NCBI RefSeq assembly: GCF_025144145.1
Contig: NZ_CP083546.1
Location: forward strand, 4,188,001 to 4,252,000
Length of the DNA: 64,000 bases
Direction of reading: 5' to 3'
Origin: Leisingera sp. M658
GTDB lineage: Bacteria > Pseudomonadota > Alphaproteobacteria > Rhodobacterales > Rhodobacteraceae
Position 1 is the stretch's first letter; each line of letters starts with the position of its first letter. The notes under the pieces are model-generated. The model had not been told where the DNA came from, did no database searches, and was given only the letters and a program-made list of their open reading frames with translations. Positions 1-10,148 of the stretch are shown piece after piece. The translations under genes and the position numbers were made by a program.

Positions 1-624
1 CAAGGGGCGGGGAAAGCGGTAGCGCTTGGGATCGCCGTTTTCAGCCTCTGCCTGCACGGCCGGTCCGCCCGGTTGCGGCAGGCCCAGCAGGCGGGCGGTT
101 TTGTCAAATGCTTCGCCCGGGGCGTCGTCTATGGTGCCGCCGAGGCGGGTGAAATTCTCAGGCCCGCGCACCAGCAAGTATTGGCAGTGCCCGCCAGAGA
201 CCAGCAGCATCAGGTAAGGGTAGGCAATCCCGTCTGTCAGCCGCGGCGTCAATGCATGGCCTGCCAGATGGTTTACGCCCACCAGCGGCAGGCCGGTGGC
301 GGCTGCAATCCCCTTGGCGCACATAACGCCTGACATCACTCCGCCGATCAGCCCGGGGCCGGCTGTCACAGCGACCGCATCGATGTCTTTCAGGCTCAAC
401 CCGGCATCAGCCAGCGCATCCAGCACGCAAATGTCCAGCTTCTCGGCGTGGGCACGGGCAGCAATCTCCGGCACCACGCCGCCAAAGGCACTGTGCAGCT
501 CGGCCTGGCCGAACACGACCGAAGACAGAACCTCGGGCTGGGCGCCCTCCGGTTGCCGCACCACCGCGGCGGCGGTATCGTCACAGCTGCTCTCCAGCCC
601 CAGAATTGTCAGGGTCTTTGTCAT
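1..624 (-). CDS. tsaD: tRNA N6-adenosine threonylcarbamoyltransferase TsaD, partial
   Basis: TsaD transfers the threonylcarbamoyl group to A37 of ANN-decoding tRNAs, working with TsaB and TsaE in the cytoplasm. The reading frame starts at the ATG at 624 with [21 protein letters not shown], the typical N-terminus of the Kae1/TsaD ASKHA fold, and runs open to base 1. The 208 codons seen include the metal-binding HLAGHA motif (about residue 112) and the LLVSGGH motif. The C-terminal part lies left of the window, so this copy is cut by the window edge rather than broken. It is divergent from hemD across a 73-base gap. Confidence 0.93.
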   Translation of the reverse strand, partial: MTKTLTILGLESSCDDTAAAVVRQPEGAQPEVLSSVVFGQAELHSAFGGVVPEIAARAHAEKLDICVLDALADAGLSLKDIDAVAVTAGPGLIGGVMSGVMCAKGIAAATGLPLVGVNHLAGHALTPRLTDGIAYPYLMLLVSGGHCQYLLVRGPENFTRLGGTIDDAPGEAFDKTARLLGLPQPGGPAVQAEAENGDPKRYRFPRPL

Positions 625-697
625 GGCCTTACCGTTGCATCGCTTTGCCGCCGGGGCTACCACCTAAGCGGATTGCAAACAATCCCGGGAGCCCGCG

Positions 698-1423
698 ATG
701 GTGCCTTTGCTGATGACACGCCCGCTGGCAGCGGCAGAGCGGTTTGTGGCCGGGCTGCCCCAAGGGGCCCGTGCCGGGTTGCAGGTGGTCTATGCGCCGC
801 TGATGCAGATCCGGCCGATACAGGCGCAAGTCAGCCTGGATGGCATGAAAGGCGTGATCTTCACATCGGCCAACGGGGTGGAAGCCGCTTCACGTGAAAC
901 TGCGGCGCGCCTGCCGGCTTTTTGTGTCGGTGAGCGCACGGCCAAGGCTGCGGCAGAGGCCGGCTGGCAGGCGGTGAGCCTGGGGCAATGCGCGGATGAA
1001 TTGGTCGAAAGAATGCTGCAACAGCCGCCGGAAGCACCGCTGTTGCATCTCCGGGGCGCCCATGCGCGGGGCGGGATTGCGCAACGGCTTACTGATGGCG
1101 GTATCCCCTGCCGTGCGCAAACCGTGTATGATCAGGTTCTTCTAGCGTTGTCAGAGGAGGCGCAAGCGGTGCTTTCTGCACAGAAAGATGTGATCGTGCC
1201 GCTTTTCTCTCCCAGAACGGCGAGTCATTTTGCCAGCCAATGCGGGGATGCTGCGCATTTGCACCTGATTGCGCTGAGCCAGGCTGTTGCAGAACCATTG
1301 AAAAGCTTGAATTGCAAGGTGTTGCGCGTAAGTAAGGAACCTGATGCCCAAGCCATGGCAGAGGCTGTCTTTGATGCCGCAGCCCAGCTGTCCCGGCTTG
1401 AGGGCAAGGGGCGCGCAGAGTAG
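698..1423 (+). CDS. hemD: Uroporphyrinogen-III synthase
   Basis: HemD cyclises hydroxymethylbilane to uroporphyrinogen III with inversion of ring D, the branch-point step of haem, sirohaem and B12 synthesis. The 241-residue product has the usual length for this poorly conserved family and shows the family hallmarks TSANGVEAA (about residues 53-61) and LFSPRTASHF (about 168-177). A GGGAG stretch lies just ahead of the ATG. The next two genes are mic60 and hemY, a conserved alphaproteobacterial neighbourhood, which supports the call strongly. hemC is not directly upstream here. Confidence 0.9.
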   Translation: MVPLLMTRPLAAAERFVAGLPQGARAGLQVVYAPLMQIRPIQAQVSLDGMKGVIFTSANGVEAASRETAARLPAFCVGERTAKAAAEAGWQAVSLGQCADELVERMLQQPPEAPLLHLRGAHARGGIAQRLTDGGIPCRAQTVYDQVLLALSEEAQAVLSAQKDVIVPLFSPRTASHFASQCGDAAHLHLIALSQAVAEPLKSLNCKVLRVSKEPDAQAMAEAVFDAAAQLSRLEGKGRAE

Positions 1424-1475
1424 TGTCCGGCGTGTTCGCACGAAATGTATATTTGGAATCGAGGGGGAGGCCGGC

Positions 1476-2819
<1,344 letters not shown>

Positions 2820-2829
2820 GGAAGCCGCC

Positions 2830-4305
2830 ATGCTCTGGTCGTTGTTGAAGATCCTCGTTTTCGTCGCGATTATCGCGCTTCTGGCATTTGGCGCGGGTCT
2901 GCTGATGGAAACTGCCGGCGGTGTGCAGATCACCGTAGCCGGCACTGAATACACTTTGGGTGCGCTGCAATCGGTGATTGCGCTGGGCGTACTGGTCTTT
3001 GGAGTCTGGCTGTTCCTCAAGCTGCTGTCGCTTCTGGTTGCCACGCTGCATTTTTTGAATGGTGATGAGACCGCCTTGTCACGGTATTGGGACAAAGGGC
3101 GCGAGCGCAAAGGCTATCAGGCGCTTGCCGATGGTTTGATGGCGCTGGCCTCCGGCGAGGGGCGTCTGGCGCTGGCCAAGGCGGCGCGGGCCGAGAAATA
3201 CCTGCAAAAGCCGGATCTGACCGATCTGCTGGTGGCACAGGCCGCAGAGATGAGCGGCGACACTCGCAAAGCTGCCGAAGCCTATAAGCGGCTGCTGTCG
3301 AACCAGCCGACCCGCTTTGTCGGTGTGCGCGGGATCATGAAGCAGAAGCTGTCCGAAGGCGATACGGAAACAGCCCTCCAGCTGGCCGAGAAAGCACTGG
3401 CGCTGCGTCCGAAACATGAGGAAGTTCAGGATACGCTTTTGCGTCTGCAAGCCCAGGCCGAGGATTGGGCCGGTGCCCGCAAGACACTGTCCACCAAGCT
3501 CAAGACCGGCACCCTGCCGCGCGACGTGTTCAAGCGCCGCGACGCGGTGCTGGCGCTGTCGGCCTCCAAGGGGATTCTGGACGAAGGCGCGACGGTCGAG
3601 CAGCAGGAGCAGGCAATCGAGGCCAACCGCTTGTCACCGGATCTGGTGCCGGCTGCGGCAATGGCCGCCCGTGCCTATATCGCCAAGGGCAAGAAACGCC
3701 CGGCAGCCCGGCTGCTGAAAAAGACCTGGGAAAGCCAGCCGCATCCCGATCTGGCCCATGCTTTTGCAGAGATCGAACCGGAGGAAAGCGCTGCAGAGCG
3801 CGTAAAACGCTTTGACCAGCTGGCCCGGCTCAAACCGCAGGATGACGAGACCCGGCTGATGATGGCCGAATTGAACATTGTCGCCGAAGACTTCCCCGAA
3901 GCCCGCCGCTGGCTGAATGATCTGGTCGAGCGTGCACCCGACGCCCGCGGGTTGACGCTGATGGCTGCGATCGAGCGCGGCGAAGGGGCCGGTGACAAGG
4001 TTGTGCAGGGCTGGCTGGCCAAGGCGCTGACCTCTCCGCGCGGGCCGCAATGGGTCTGTGATAGCTGCAACCATATTCACGCGGAATGGGCGCCGGTTTG
4101 CGAGCATTGCGCCAGCTTTGACACCCTGTCCTGGAAGCGGCCGGAAACGCCGGAAGTTGCCAGTCTTGCAGCAGCACATATGCTGCCGCTGATTATTGGT
4201 GCTCCGGAAGAAAAGGCCTCGGAGACGGTGGAAGAGGCTGAGGTTCTGGAATCCGGTCAGGAACCAGTGTCAGAGGCTCAGGAGCAGATCAAAGAGCCTA
4301 ATTGA
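2830..4305 (+). CDS. hemY: HemY-type TPR membrane protein
   Basis: This is the proteobacterial HemY of the haem cluster, not the Gram-positive protoporphyrinogen oxidase of the same name. It has two N-terminal membrane segments (about residues 5-25 and 42-68), the HemY_N region, and then TPR-like helical repeats to about residue 395. A zinc-ribbon-like CxxC-x10-CxxC (CDSCNH...CEHC, about residues 410-427) follows, then an acidic tail. The gene starts 10 bases after the mic60 stop with no promoter between, so hemD, mic60 and hemY look like one transcript. The exact function is not established in the family; a scaffold or regulator role in haem synthesis is usually proposed. Confidence 0.88.
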   Translation: MLWSLLKILVFVAIIALLAFGAGLLMETAGGVQITVAGTEYTLGALQSVIALGVLVFGVWLFLKLLSLLVATLHFLNGDETALSRYWDKGRERKGYQALADGLMALASGEGRLALAKAARAEKYLQKPDLTDLLVAQAAEMSGDTRKAAEAYKRLLSNQPTRFVGVRGIMKQKLSEGDTETALQLAEKALALRPKHEEVQDTLLRLQAQAEDWAGARKTLSTKLKTGTLPRDVFKRRDAVLALSASKGILDEGATVEQQEQAIEANRLSPDLVPAAAMAARAYIAKGKKRPAARLLKKTWESQPHPDLAHAFAEIEPEESAAERVKRFDQLARLKPQDDETRLMMAELNIVAEDFPEARRWLNDLVERAPDARGLTLMAAIERGEGAGDKVVQGWLAKALTSPRGPQWVCDSCNHIHAEWAPVCEHCASFDTLSWKRPETPEVASLAAAHMLPLIIGAPEEKASETVEEAEVLESGQEPVSEAQEQIKEPN

Positions 4306-4437
4306 GACAGCAAATATAGCAAGGAATGGCGGGATTTCCTGCCGTTCCTTTAGCTCTCAGAGATGGGCGGCCATCAGCCTGCAGAAACAAGCAAACCCGA
4401 GGATAGGGCGGGTGCCGGCTGGAGGCGAAGTGCATTT

Positions 4438-4543
4438 TTCGGGGAATGGTGCCCAGGAGAGGACTCGAACCTCCACGTCCTTACGAACACTAGCACCTGA
4501 AGCTAGCGCGTCTACCAATTCCGCCACCTGGGCAGGTGTCGTG
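4438..4543. repeat. 106-bp direct repeat carrying tRNA-Leu, copy 1
   Basis: This stretch is identical base for base to 8301-8406 in the same orientation. The match includes the whole tRNA-Leu(CAG) gene and short flanks. After one mismatch it continues for a further 14 identical bases on the promoter side of the gene. The offset between copies is 3863 bp. Confidence 0.95.
4447..4533 (-). tRNA. tRNA-Leu (anticodon CAG)
   Basis: Reading the minus strand, GCCCAGG opens the acceptor stem and pairs with CCTGGGC, followed by discriminator A and an encoded CCA. The anticodon stem CTAGC/GCTAG encloses the loop TTCAGGT, giving anticodon CAG for CUG codons. A long variable arm typical of class II tRNA-Leu and the GGTTCGAGTCC T-arm are present. 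Length is 87 bases. A second identical gene lies at 8310-8396. Confidence 0.97.
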
Positions 4544-4979
4544 GGACCGGCGTATAAGCGGAGTCGCAGGCAGCGTCAAACGAAAATGGACCGGCCTGCC
4601 TGGCAAAATCCGGATTTCAATAATCACGACTGTATACTGCACAAGTTAAGATGAGTTGGCCGTGGAATTTCGGACCAGTGCCTAAGGCGGATCGGCTTGT
4701 GAGCAAGGCCATCATGATGGCAAGAAACAAACACAGTATGAGGCCTGGCCCTGGTTGTTGAAGGGGCTTGTCACCAGTTGGCCAAGGTAGGTGTGTGACG
4801 TCTGTATTGGTTAGATTACAATGCGGCACGTGTATCCTTCCCACGTCGCGAACATGGATTGCTAGTTCCTATACCAAGGGGCTGGAGAAGTGTTGCCCAT
4901 GTACGTTGCGAAGGAGTTCCTATGTTCCGGGGCAGGCATCGTTGCCCTAGGTCAACGGGGGTATGGAATATGGAGGGGG
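4534..4979. other. Non-coding spacer between tRNA-Leu and tRNA-Thr
   Basis: About 450 bases without a gene I can support. The first 30 bases are shared with the region next to the second tRNA-Leu copy and probably hold the tRNA-Leu promoter (minus strand). The remainder has lower GC than its neighbours. A 75-codon open frame on the minus strand (4617-4844) has no recognisable protein features and no ribosome site, so I do not call it. It may be a decayed remnant. Confidence 0.5.
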
Positions 4980-5055
4980 TGGTGCCGGTGATAGGACTCG
5001 AACCTACGACCCCATCATTACGAATGACGTGCTCTACCAGCTGAGCTACACCGGC
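4980..5055 (-). tRNA. tRNA-Thr (anticodon CGT)
   Basis: On the minus strand the acceptor GCCGGTG pairs with CACCGGC, followed by A and an encoded CCA. The D-arm is GCTCAGCTGGTAGAGC, the anticodon loop TTCGTAA gives CGT (codon ACG), and the T-arm GTAGGTTCGAGTCCTA is canonical. Length is 76 bases. It sits directly downstream of the AraC regulator's 3' end. Confidence 0.97.
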
Positions 5056-5093
5056 GCTGTTTTCTGCCTGTAGCGGAAAACAGTGCTGCCCGT

Positions 5094-6146
5094 TTAAACG
5101 CTGCTTGAATACCGCGCAAGTGGGGATCCTGCGGGTTTTTCTGGTTTTCTCCGTGCAGCACAGGTAGTGCTGGGCAACTCGCCAAACCGGTCGCGGTAGA
5201 GCTGGGAAAACCGGCCTAAGTGAGAAAAGCCGCAGTCATAAGCAATGCTGCTGACCGGCGTTTCAGGAGGCCGGGACAACAGCAGATAGTGAGCCAGATC
5301 CAGCCGCAAATCGCGCAGATACGCCACCGGCGTCAAACCAAAGGTCCGACGGAAGCCGGTTTGCAGGCTGCGGATACTGCATCCTGCCGCGGCGGCTATT
5401 TCTAAAACGGTTACAGGATCTCCTGCATGCGTGTGAATGAAGTCCCGTGCACGGCGGATCTGATGGCTGCTGCCGGCCGCTGTCCGCGGTGACAGAAGAT
5501 GGCAGATGTTGCTTTGCTGATTGGTCAGGAAGCCCAGGATCAGCTGCTCTTCGATCAAGCTTTGCTGCAGGCGGCTCCAGGTGCCGAACCCTGCCTGCGC
5601 GTCGGTGGCGTGGACACAGGCGGCAAATTGGCGTGCCCAACGGTGCAAAGGCCCTTTTGATACGGGAACGGCAGTGTTGAAAATCACGGCTTCGGCCAGA
5701 GTAAGCCCGGCAGCGCGTTCCGCGATTTCATGCAAAGCTTTCCGGTCGATCTGCATAAGCAGCATCCGGCAATCGGCATGCCAGGTCATCCGGGTGGCCC
5801 GTGTCGGGTTCAGCACTGTGGCAACGCGGCAATCCGACTCCTCGGTTTCTGCTCCGTTGGCCACATGCGCATGGCCGCTGACCGGTACCTGCACCAGATA
5901 GAAATCCTGCAGCTCACCGGGGTCGATCTGCACCGTGGATCCATAGCTGAGGTAATTTAGAGAGAGGTGCTGTCCGCAGACGTGGTTGTGGCGGGTACCA
6001 AAGCCGCGGGCCTGCCCCGCTGGTTCCAGCCGGTGATCGCAGAATTTTTGCGCGACAAGCGAGCGGGCCTCATCAATGTCGCGGCTGTGGAATTGCCGCC
6101 ACGCGCGCAAGGGCTCGCGCCTGGTTGATGCCTGTTGTGTGGTCAT
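5094..6146 (-). CDS. AraC-family transcriptional regulator
   Basis: 350 residues. The N-terminal two thirds resemble the AraC_binding_2 ligand domain (YLSYGSTVQIDPGELQDFYLVQVPVSG, about residues 67-93, split here only in description). The C-terminal hundred residues hold two helix-turn-helix units: VTVLEIAAAAGCSIRSLQ, then PVSSIAYDCGFSHLGRFSQ with the family signature ending YRDRFGELP. It is divergent from the cupin and monooxygenase genes (gap about 125 bases), so it is the likely regulator of that pair. The inducer is unknown. Confidence 0.88.
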   Translation of the reverse strand: MTTQQASTRREPLRAWRQFHSRDIDEARSLVAQKFCDHRLEPAGQARGFGTRHNHVCGQHLSLNYLSYGSTVQIDPGELQDFYLVQVPVSGHAHVANGAETEESDCRVATVLNPTRATRMTWHADCRMLLMQIDRKALHEIAERAAGLTLAEAVIFNTAVPVSKGPLHRWARQFAACVHATDAQAGFGTWSRLQQSLIEEQLILGFLTNQQSNICHLLSPRTAAGSSHQIRRARDFIHTHAGDPVTVLEIAAAAGCSIRSLQTGFRRTFGLTPVAYLRDLRLDLAHYLLLSRPPETPVSSIAYDCGFSHLGRFSQLYRDRFGELPSTTCAARRKPEKPAGSPLARYSSSV

Positions 6147-6271
6147 TGACGCAGCCTAACACGGTTGCCGGGTCAGGCAATCATGGCAGTCTGCGCTATT
6201 TTGCGCATTTTGGATAATCCATTTGTGGAGCCGCCCCTAGGCTGCTGGGAGGAAAAAAATGGGAGGAAAGC

Positions 6272-6715
6272 ATGGCATTGGATCGGGGAATTACCAAGGC
6301 GGCCGAGGGGCTGGAAGGCCTGTCCTGGAACGTAGTTGGCCACACCTACACGCCCAAGCTGCATAGCGAAAACGCGTTTATCTGGCACGCACTGATCCCG
6401 GATGGCACATTTGTGCCGCCGCATATTCATCCCGTGCAGGATGAGTGGATCACCCTGTTAGAGGGCGCGCTGGAGGTGGAATTCGGCGGTGATGTTTTCC
6501 GGGCCGGGCCGGGCGACACTGTGCGGATGCCAATGGGTGTGGCGCATGGCATCTTTAACCGTTCGGGCACTGCGGCCTCTTGTGTCTTTGGGGTGGCTCC
6601 GTCGCGCAGGCTGTTCGATTTGTTTTGTGCGCTGGACGGCGTGACCGACCCGGAAGAACTGGTGCGGATCTCGGCGCTGCATGAGGTCGACTTCCTGCCG
6701 CCCCCGGCGGAATGA
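6272..6715 (+). CDS. Single-domain cupin protein
   Basis: A 147-residue protein with one cupin barrel. Motif 1 is visible as PPHIHPVQDEWITLLEG (metal-ligand His, His and Glu, about residues 48-64) and motif 2 as PGDTVRMPMGVAHGIFN (His at about 92). A GGGAGGAAAG ribosome site precedes the ATG. Its stop overlaps the start region of the flavin monooxygenase gene, so the two are translationally linked. It could be a small dioxygenase or isomerase, or a ligand sensor; the substrate cannot be read from the sequence. Confidence 0.85.
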   Translation: MALDRGITKAAEGLEGLSWNVVGHTYTPKLHSENAFIWHALIPDGTFVPPHIHPVQDEWITLLEGALEVEFGGDVFRAGPGDTVRMPMGVAHGIFNRSGTAASCVFGVAPSRRLFDLFCALDGVTDPEELVRISALHEVDFLPPPAE

Positions 6716-6726
6716 GGGAGCGGAAC

Positions 6727-8214
6727 ATGGTAAAGCGCAAAACGGTTGCCGTGATCGGCGGCGGAATAAGCGGTCTGGCGGCAGCCAAGGCATTTGCGGA
6801 AAAGGGGCATCAGGTTCTGGGGTTTGATCGCAGCCATGACCTTGGTGGAGTATGGGAGCCATCGCGCTCCTATCCTGGGGTGCAGACGCAATCGCCCAAG
6901 GAACTTTATTGTTATACCGACCACCCTATGCCGCAGGAGTACCCTGAATGGCCCAAGGGACCGCAGGTGCATGCCTATCTGCATTCTTACGCTCAAAAGC
7001 ACGACCTGCACCGGCATTTTCAATTGAACGCCGCTGTACAGGAGATGGACCGGCGCCCGGACGGGCAGCCGGGCTGGCGGCTGGTGGTCAAGACGGACGG
7101 CGAAACCCGCGTGCAGGACGTGGATTTCGCTGTCGTCTGCACAGGCCAGTTTTCAGAGAAGAACATCCTCAGCCATCCCGGGCAGGAAGATTTTACGGCG
7201 CAAGGCGGGGAAGTTATGCATTCCTCAGAGTACCTCGACCCAGGCCATGCACGCGGTAAGCGGGTGGTGGTGCTGGGCGGCTCAAAATCCGCCACCGATG
7301 TGGCGGTGAATGCAGTGCAGAATGGTGCGCGGCAGGTGCATCTGGTTTACCGGCAGAATGTCTGGCGGATTCCGTATTTCGTCGGCGGCATCAATTTCAA
7401 AAAGCTGCTCTATATGCGGGCCCAAGAGGCACAGTTCAACGGTTGGGGCCGCAGCTGGCTGCACAAGGCAATCTATAGCCTGGCGAAACCGTTGATCTGG
7501 GTCAATTTCCGCGGGTTAGAGACGCTTTTGAAGCTGCAGCTGGGGTTGAAGAAGTGGGATATGGTGCCCGATATGCCGATCGAACAGGATGTATCCTGTT
7601 CGGTTCCGATTGTGACGCCGGGTCTGTTTGAAGGATTGAAAAGCGGCTCGATCATTCCGCGGCGCACAACGATTTCGCGGTATGAGGGCGATGAGGCAGT
7701 ACTGGAAAACGGCGATAGAATCGGCGCTGACCTGGTGATCTCGGCAGTGGGCTGGAAGCTGGGCATCCCCTATCTGGCCCAGCGGCATCTGGACAAGCTG
7801 ATCGAGGCTGATGGCCAGTACCGGACCTACCGGCTGTCGGTGAACCCGGACCTGCCGGAGATGGGCTTTGTCGGTTTCAACTCCAGCTTTTGCACGATCC
7901 TATCAGCGGAGTTGGTGGCGAATTGGCTGGTCCGCTTTGCCGACGGCAAGCTGGAGAAGCAGCCCTCGCGGGCAGAGATGGAGGACAACATCCAAATGAT
8001 GCTTGATTGGCGCCGCAAGGAACGGCCTGCCGCGCAGATCTATGGCGGACTGTGCTCGGCACCGTTCCATTTCAAGCATTTTGACGAGCTGCTGATGGAT
8101 ATGGGGGCGGCGCAGTGGAAGCGTTCCAACCCGTTGGTTGAGCAATTTGCACCGCCGGATGCCAGCGCTTATGGCCGGTTTCTGGCGACGGCTCCGCAAT
8201 ACACGGCGGCCTGA
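6727..8214 (+). CDS. Flavin-containing monooxygenase (FMO/Baeyer-Villiger type)
   Basis: 495 residues. An FAD-binding Rossmann motif VIGGGISGLAAAKAF sits at about residues 8-22 and an NADPH-binding motif VVLGGSKSATDVA at about 180-192. Between them GGEVMHSSEY resembles the GxxxHSxxY part of the FMO fingerprint, although its leading Phe is missing. Such enzymes use NADPH and O2 to oxygenate N, S or ketone substrates. I choose the ATG at 6727, which has GAGGGAG six bases upstream, over the ATG at 6712 that overlaps the cupin stop. The gene ends about 95 bases before tRNA-Leu copy 2. Confidence 0.87.
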   Translation: MVKRKTVAVIGGGISGLAAAKAFAEKGHQVLGFDRSHDLGGVWEPSRSYPGVQTQSPKELYCYTDHPMPQEYPEWPKGPQVHAYLHSYAQKHDLHRHFQLNAAVQEMDRRPDGQPGWRLVVKTDGETRVQDVDFAVVCTGQFSEKNILSHPGQEDFTAQGGEVMHSSEYLDPGHARGKRVVVLGGSKSATDVAVNAVQNGARQVHLVYRQNVWRIPYFVGGINFKKLLYMRAQEAQFNGWGRSWLHKAIYSLAKPLIWVNFRGLETLLKLQLGLKKWDMVPDMPIEQDVSCSVPIVTPGLFEGLKSGSIIPRRTTISRYEGDEAVLENGDRIGADLVISAVGWKLGIPYLAQRHLDKLIEADGQYRTYRLSVNPDLPEMGFVGFNSSFCTILSAELVANWLVRFADGKLEKQPSRAEMEDNIQMMLDWRRKERPAAQIYGGLCSAPFHFKHFDELLMDMGAAQWKRSNPLVEQFAPPDASAYGRFLATAPQYTAA

Positions 8215-8300
8215 AATCTGCCCTTGTGCCTGCCGGAAACGGCAGGCGCATTCGCGCTTCAGCATATGCCTGTCTGAAGCTGCGAAGTGCAGAATTTTTC

Positions 8301-8406
8301 TTCGGGGAATGGTGCCCAGGAGAGGACTCGAACCTCCACGTCCTTACGAACACTAGCACCTGAAGCTAGCGCGTCTACCAATTCCGCCACCTGGGCAGGT
8401 GTCGTG
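8301..8406. repeat. 106-bp direct repeat carrying tRNA-Leu, copy 2
   Basis: Identical to 4438-4543 in the same orientation. The two copies bracket tRNA-Thr and the AraC/cupin/FMO module. Recombination between them would remove 3863 bp and leave one tRNA-Leu. Confidence 0.95.
8310..8396 (-). tRNA. tRNA-Leu (anticodon CAG), second copy
   Basis: Same 87-base gene as at 4447-4533: acceptor GCCCAGG/CCTGGGC, anticodon loop TTCAGGT, long variable arm and encoded CCA. CUG is normally the dominant Leu codon in high-GC Roseobacter genes, which would favour keeping two copies. Confidence 0.97.
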
Positions 8407-8494
8407 AGACCGGCGTATAAGGTGGTTCGTTGGGGGCGTCAAACGGAAAACCGCCGAAGACCCAACCTAAGCTGGAATGCCGGTCCAGACCGCC

Positions 8495-8905
8495 CTATCG
8501 ACGAGTGAGAAAGTCCATCTTAAATGCCACATGAGTCAGGAATCTTACCCAGGCCTGCTGTGTTTCGCTGTTCCAGTCCGGGCCCAGCGTGTCAGCAAGG
8601 GCACTGGTGAAACTGCTTATGAAACCATGGAAATGGGCATCTGATACTTCAAGTTTGCGATGCTTTTCACCTTGCTGTTGCAAGATCGAATCCAACCGGC
8701 CGGAGTCATCCAGCGCTTCGGCGATATGGGTCAGCGAGGCCAGCAGCTTTCCCTCTTGCTGGGTCAGATCTTCATGAAACAGGCTCCGGATATCCGGGCA
8801 GACGGCAAAGAAATTTCCGTAGAATGCCGGCACAAAGGCTTCGATGTTCATCCGCTCGCTTTCAAAGCTTTGCCGGATCAACTTTTTGTCCTGTTCACTA
8901 ACCAT
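8495..8905 (-). CDS. Single-domain bacterial globin
   Basis: A 136-residue globin-fold protein. FYGNFFAVCPDIRSLFHEDL (about residues 29-48) matches the helix B-C-CD region with the conserved Phe, and GEKHRKLEV (about 79-87) carries the proximal haem-binding His in the usual HxxL context. No reductase domain follows, so it is of the Vitreoscilla-haemoglobin or haemoglobin-like type. I place the start at 8905 because AGGAGGT lies eight bases upstream; an ATG seven codons further up has no such site. Likely role: O2 or NO binding. Confidence 0.82.
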   Translation of the reverse strand: MVSEQDKKLIRQSFESERMNIEAFVPAFYGNFFAVCPDIRSLFHEDLTQQEGKLLASLTHIAEALDDSGRLDSILQQQGEKHRKLEVSDAHFHGFISSFTSALADTLGPDWNSETQQAWVRFLTHVAFKMDFLTRR

Positions 8906-9130
8906 CAAGACTGACCTCCTGAACACGTGCAGATACTGATGTTACCGCTGCATCACACCATTCTAGTGTTGGAGGGTTGAAAGCGGGGTTAACCAACCCG
9001 CCCAATTCATCGCAAGCTGTTAACGGCTCTTGCAGTTTCTGCCGTCATTGCAGCCGCAGCCCCGGTTTTGCGCCTTGTTTGGCGCCCCTTGCGGCGCTAG
9101 AGCTTAGGGGCAGCTAAGTTCAGGAGCCAA

Positions 9131-10123
9131 ATGATGTCCAAACTGGTCACGATCTATGGCGGATCCGGTTTCGTGGGCCGCTACATTGCGCGGCGCATGG
9201 CCAAGGAAGGCTGGCGGGTGCGGGTGGCCGTGCGCCGTCCCAACGAAGCCATGCATGTGAAGCCCTACGGCGTTCCGGGCCAGGTTGAACCGGTGTTCTG
9301 CAATATCCGCGATGATATGTCTGTTGCTGCGGTGATGCAGGGCGCAGATGCAGTTGTGAATTGCGTAGGTGTCTTGAACGAACTCGGTAAAAACTCGTTT
9401 GGCGCCATCCATGCGGAAGGCGCAGGCCGTATTGCACGCATCGCGTCGCAGCAGGGGGTGGCCAGCCTGGTGCATATCTCGGCGATTGGCGCCGATGCGG
9501 ACGGTCCCAGCGAATATGCCAAAACCAAAGCCGCTGGAGAAGCCGCGGTGCTGCAAAGCTTTCCCGGTGCAGTGATTTTGCGCCCGTCGGTAATCTTCGG
9601 GACCGAGGACGGCTTCTTTAACCGTTTTGCCGGCATGACCCGGTTGTCGCCGATGCTTCCGATCGCTGCGGGCAGCATCGAGTTCCAGCCGGTATTTGCC
9701 GATGATGTGGCCAGGGCCGCGGTCAAGGGGGCATTGGGCCAGGCCGAGCGCGGCATTTACGAACTTGGCGGTCCTGAAGTGAAAAGCTTCCGGGCGCTTA
9801 TGGTGCAGATGCTTGAGGTGATCCACCGGCGCCGCATGATCCTGTCGCTGCCGCGCCCTGCCGCTTGGCTGGTGGCCTTCGGGTTCGACATGCTGCAGGC
9901 GGCCAGTTTTCAGTTGATTGAGAACAAAGTGCTGACACGCGACCAGCTGCGGAACTTGAAGGCGGACAATGTGGTGTCCGAGGGCGCCAAGGGTTTCGGT
10001 GATTTGGGTATCAGCCCGGTGACTGTGGGTTCGGTGTTGCCGGATTACCTGTGGAAATTCCGCCCCTCCGGCCAGTATGACGAAATGACGAACTCGGCCC
10101 GGAATCTGCGCAACGGCGCCTGA
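9131..10123 (+). CDS. Complex I NDUFA9-family NAD(P)-binding protein
   Basis: 330 residues of the atypical SDR family that includes the 39-kDa accessory subunit of alphaproteobacterial and mitochondrial complex I. The N-terminus has VTIYGGSGFVGRYIARR (GxxGxxG dinucleotide site, about residues 5-21), followed by VVNCVGVL and a YAKTKAAGE segment holding the YxxxK pair. The C-terminal third is typical of the NDUFA9 subgroup (LSLPRPAAWLVAFGFD). AGGAG precedes two adjacent ATG codons (9131 and 9134), either of which could be used. A clear terminator follows. Confidence 0.85.
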   Translation: MMSKLVTIYGGSGFVGRYIARRMAKEGWRVRVAVRRPNEAMHVKPYGVPGQVEPVFCNIRDDMSVAAVMQGADAVVNCVGVLNELGKNSFGAIHAEGAGRIARIASQQGVASLVHISAIGADADGPSEYAKTKAAGEAAVLQSFPGAVILRPSVIFGTEDGFFNRFAGMTRLSPMLPIAAGSIEFQPVFADDVARAAVKGALGQAERGIYELGGPEVKSFRALMVQMLEVIHRRRMILSLPRPAAWLVAFGFDMLQAASFQLIENKVLTRDQLRNLKADNVVSEGAKGFGDLGISPVTVGSVLPDYLWKFRPSGQYDEMTNSARNLRNGA

Positions 10124-10148
10124 TATTGTTACCGGTTTAAGGATTAGT

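Noticed and set aside
4617-4844. 75-codon minus-strand frame between tRNA genes
   Set aside because: No ribosome site, no recognisable motif, and nothing around it to support expression.
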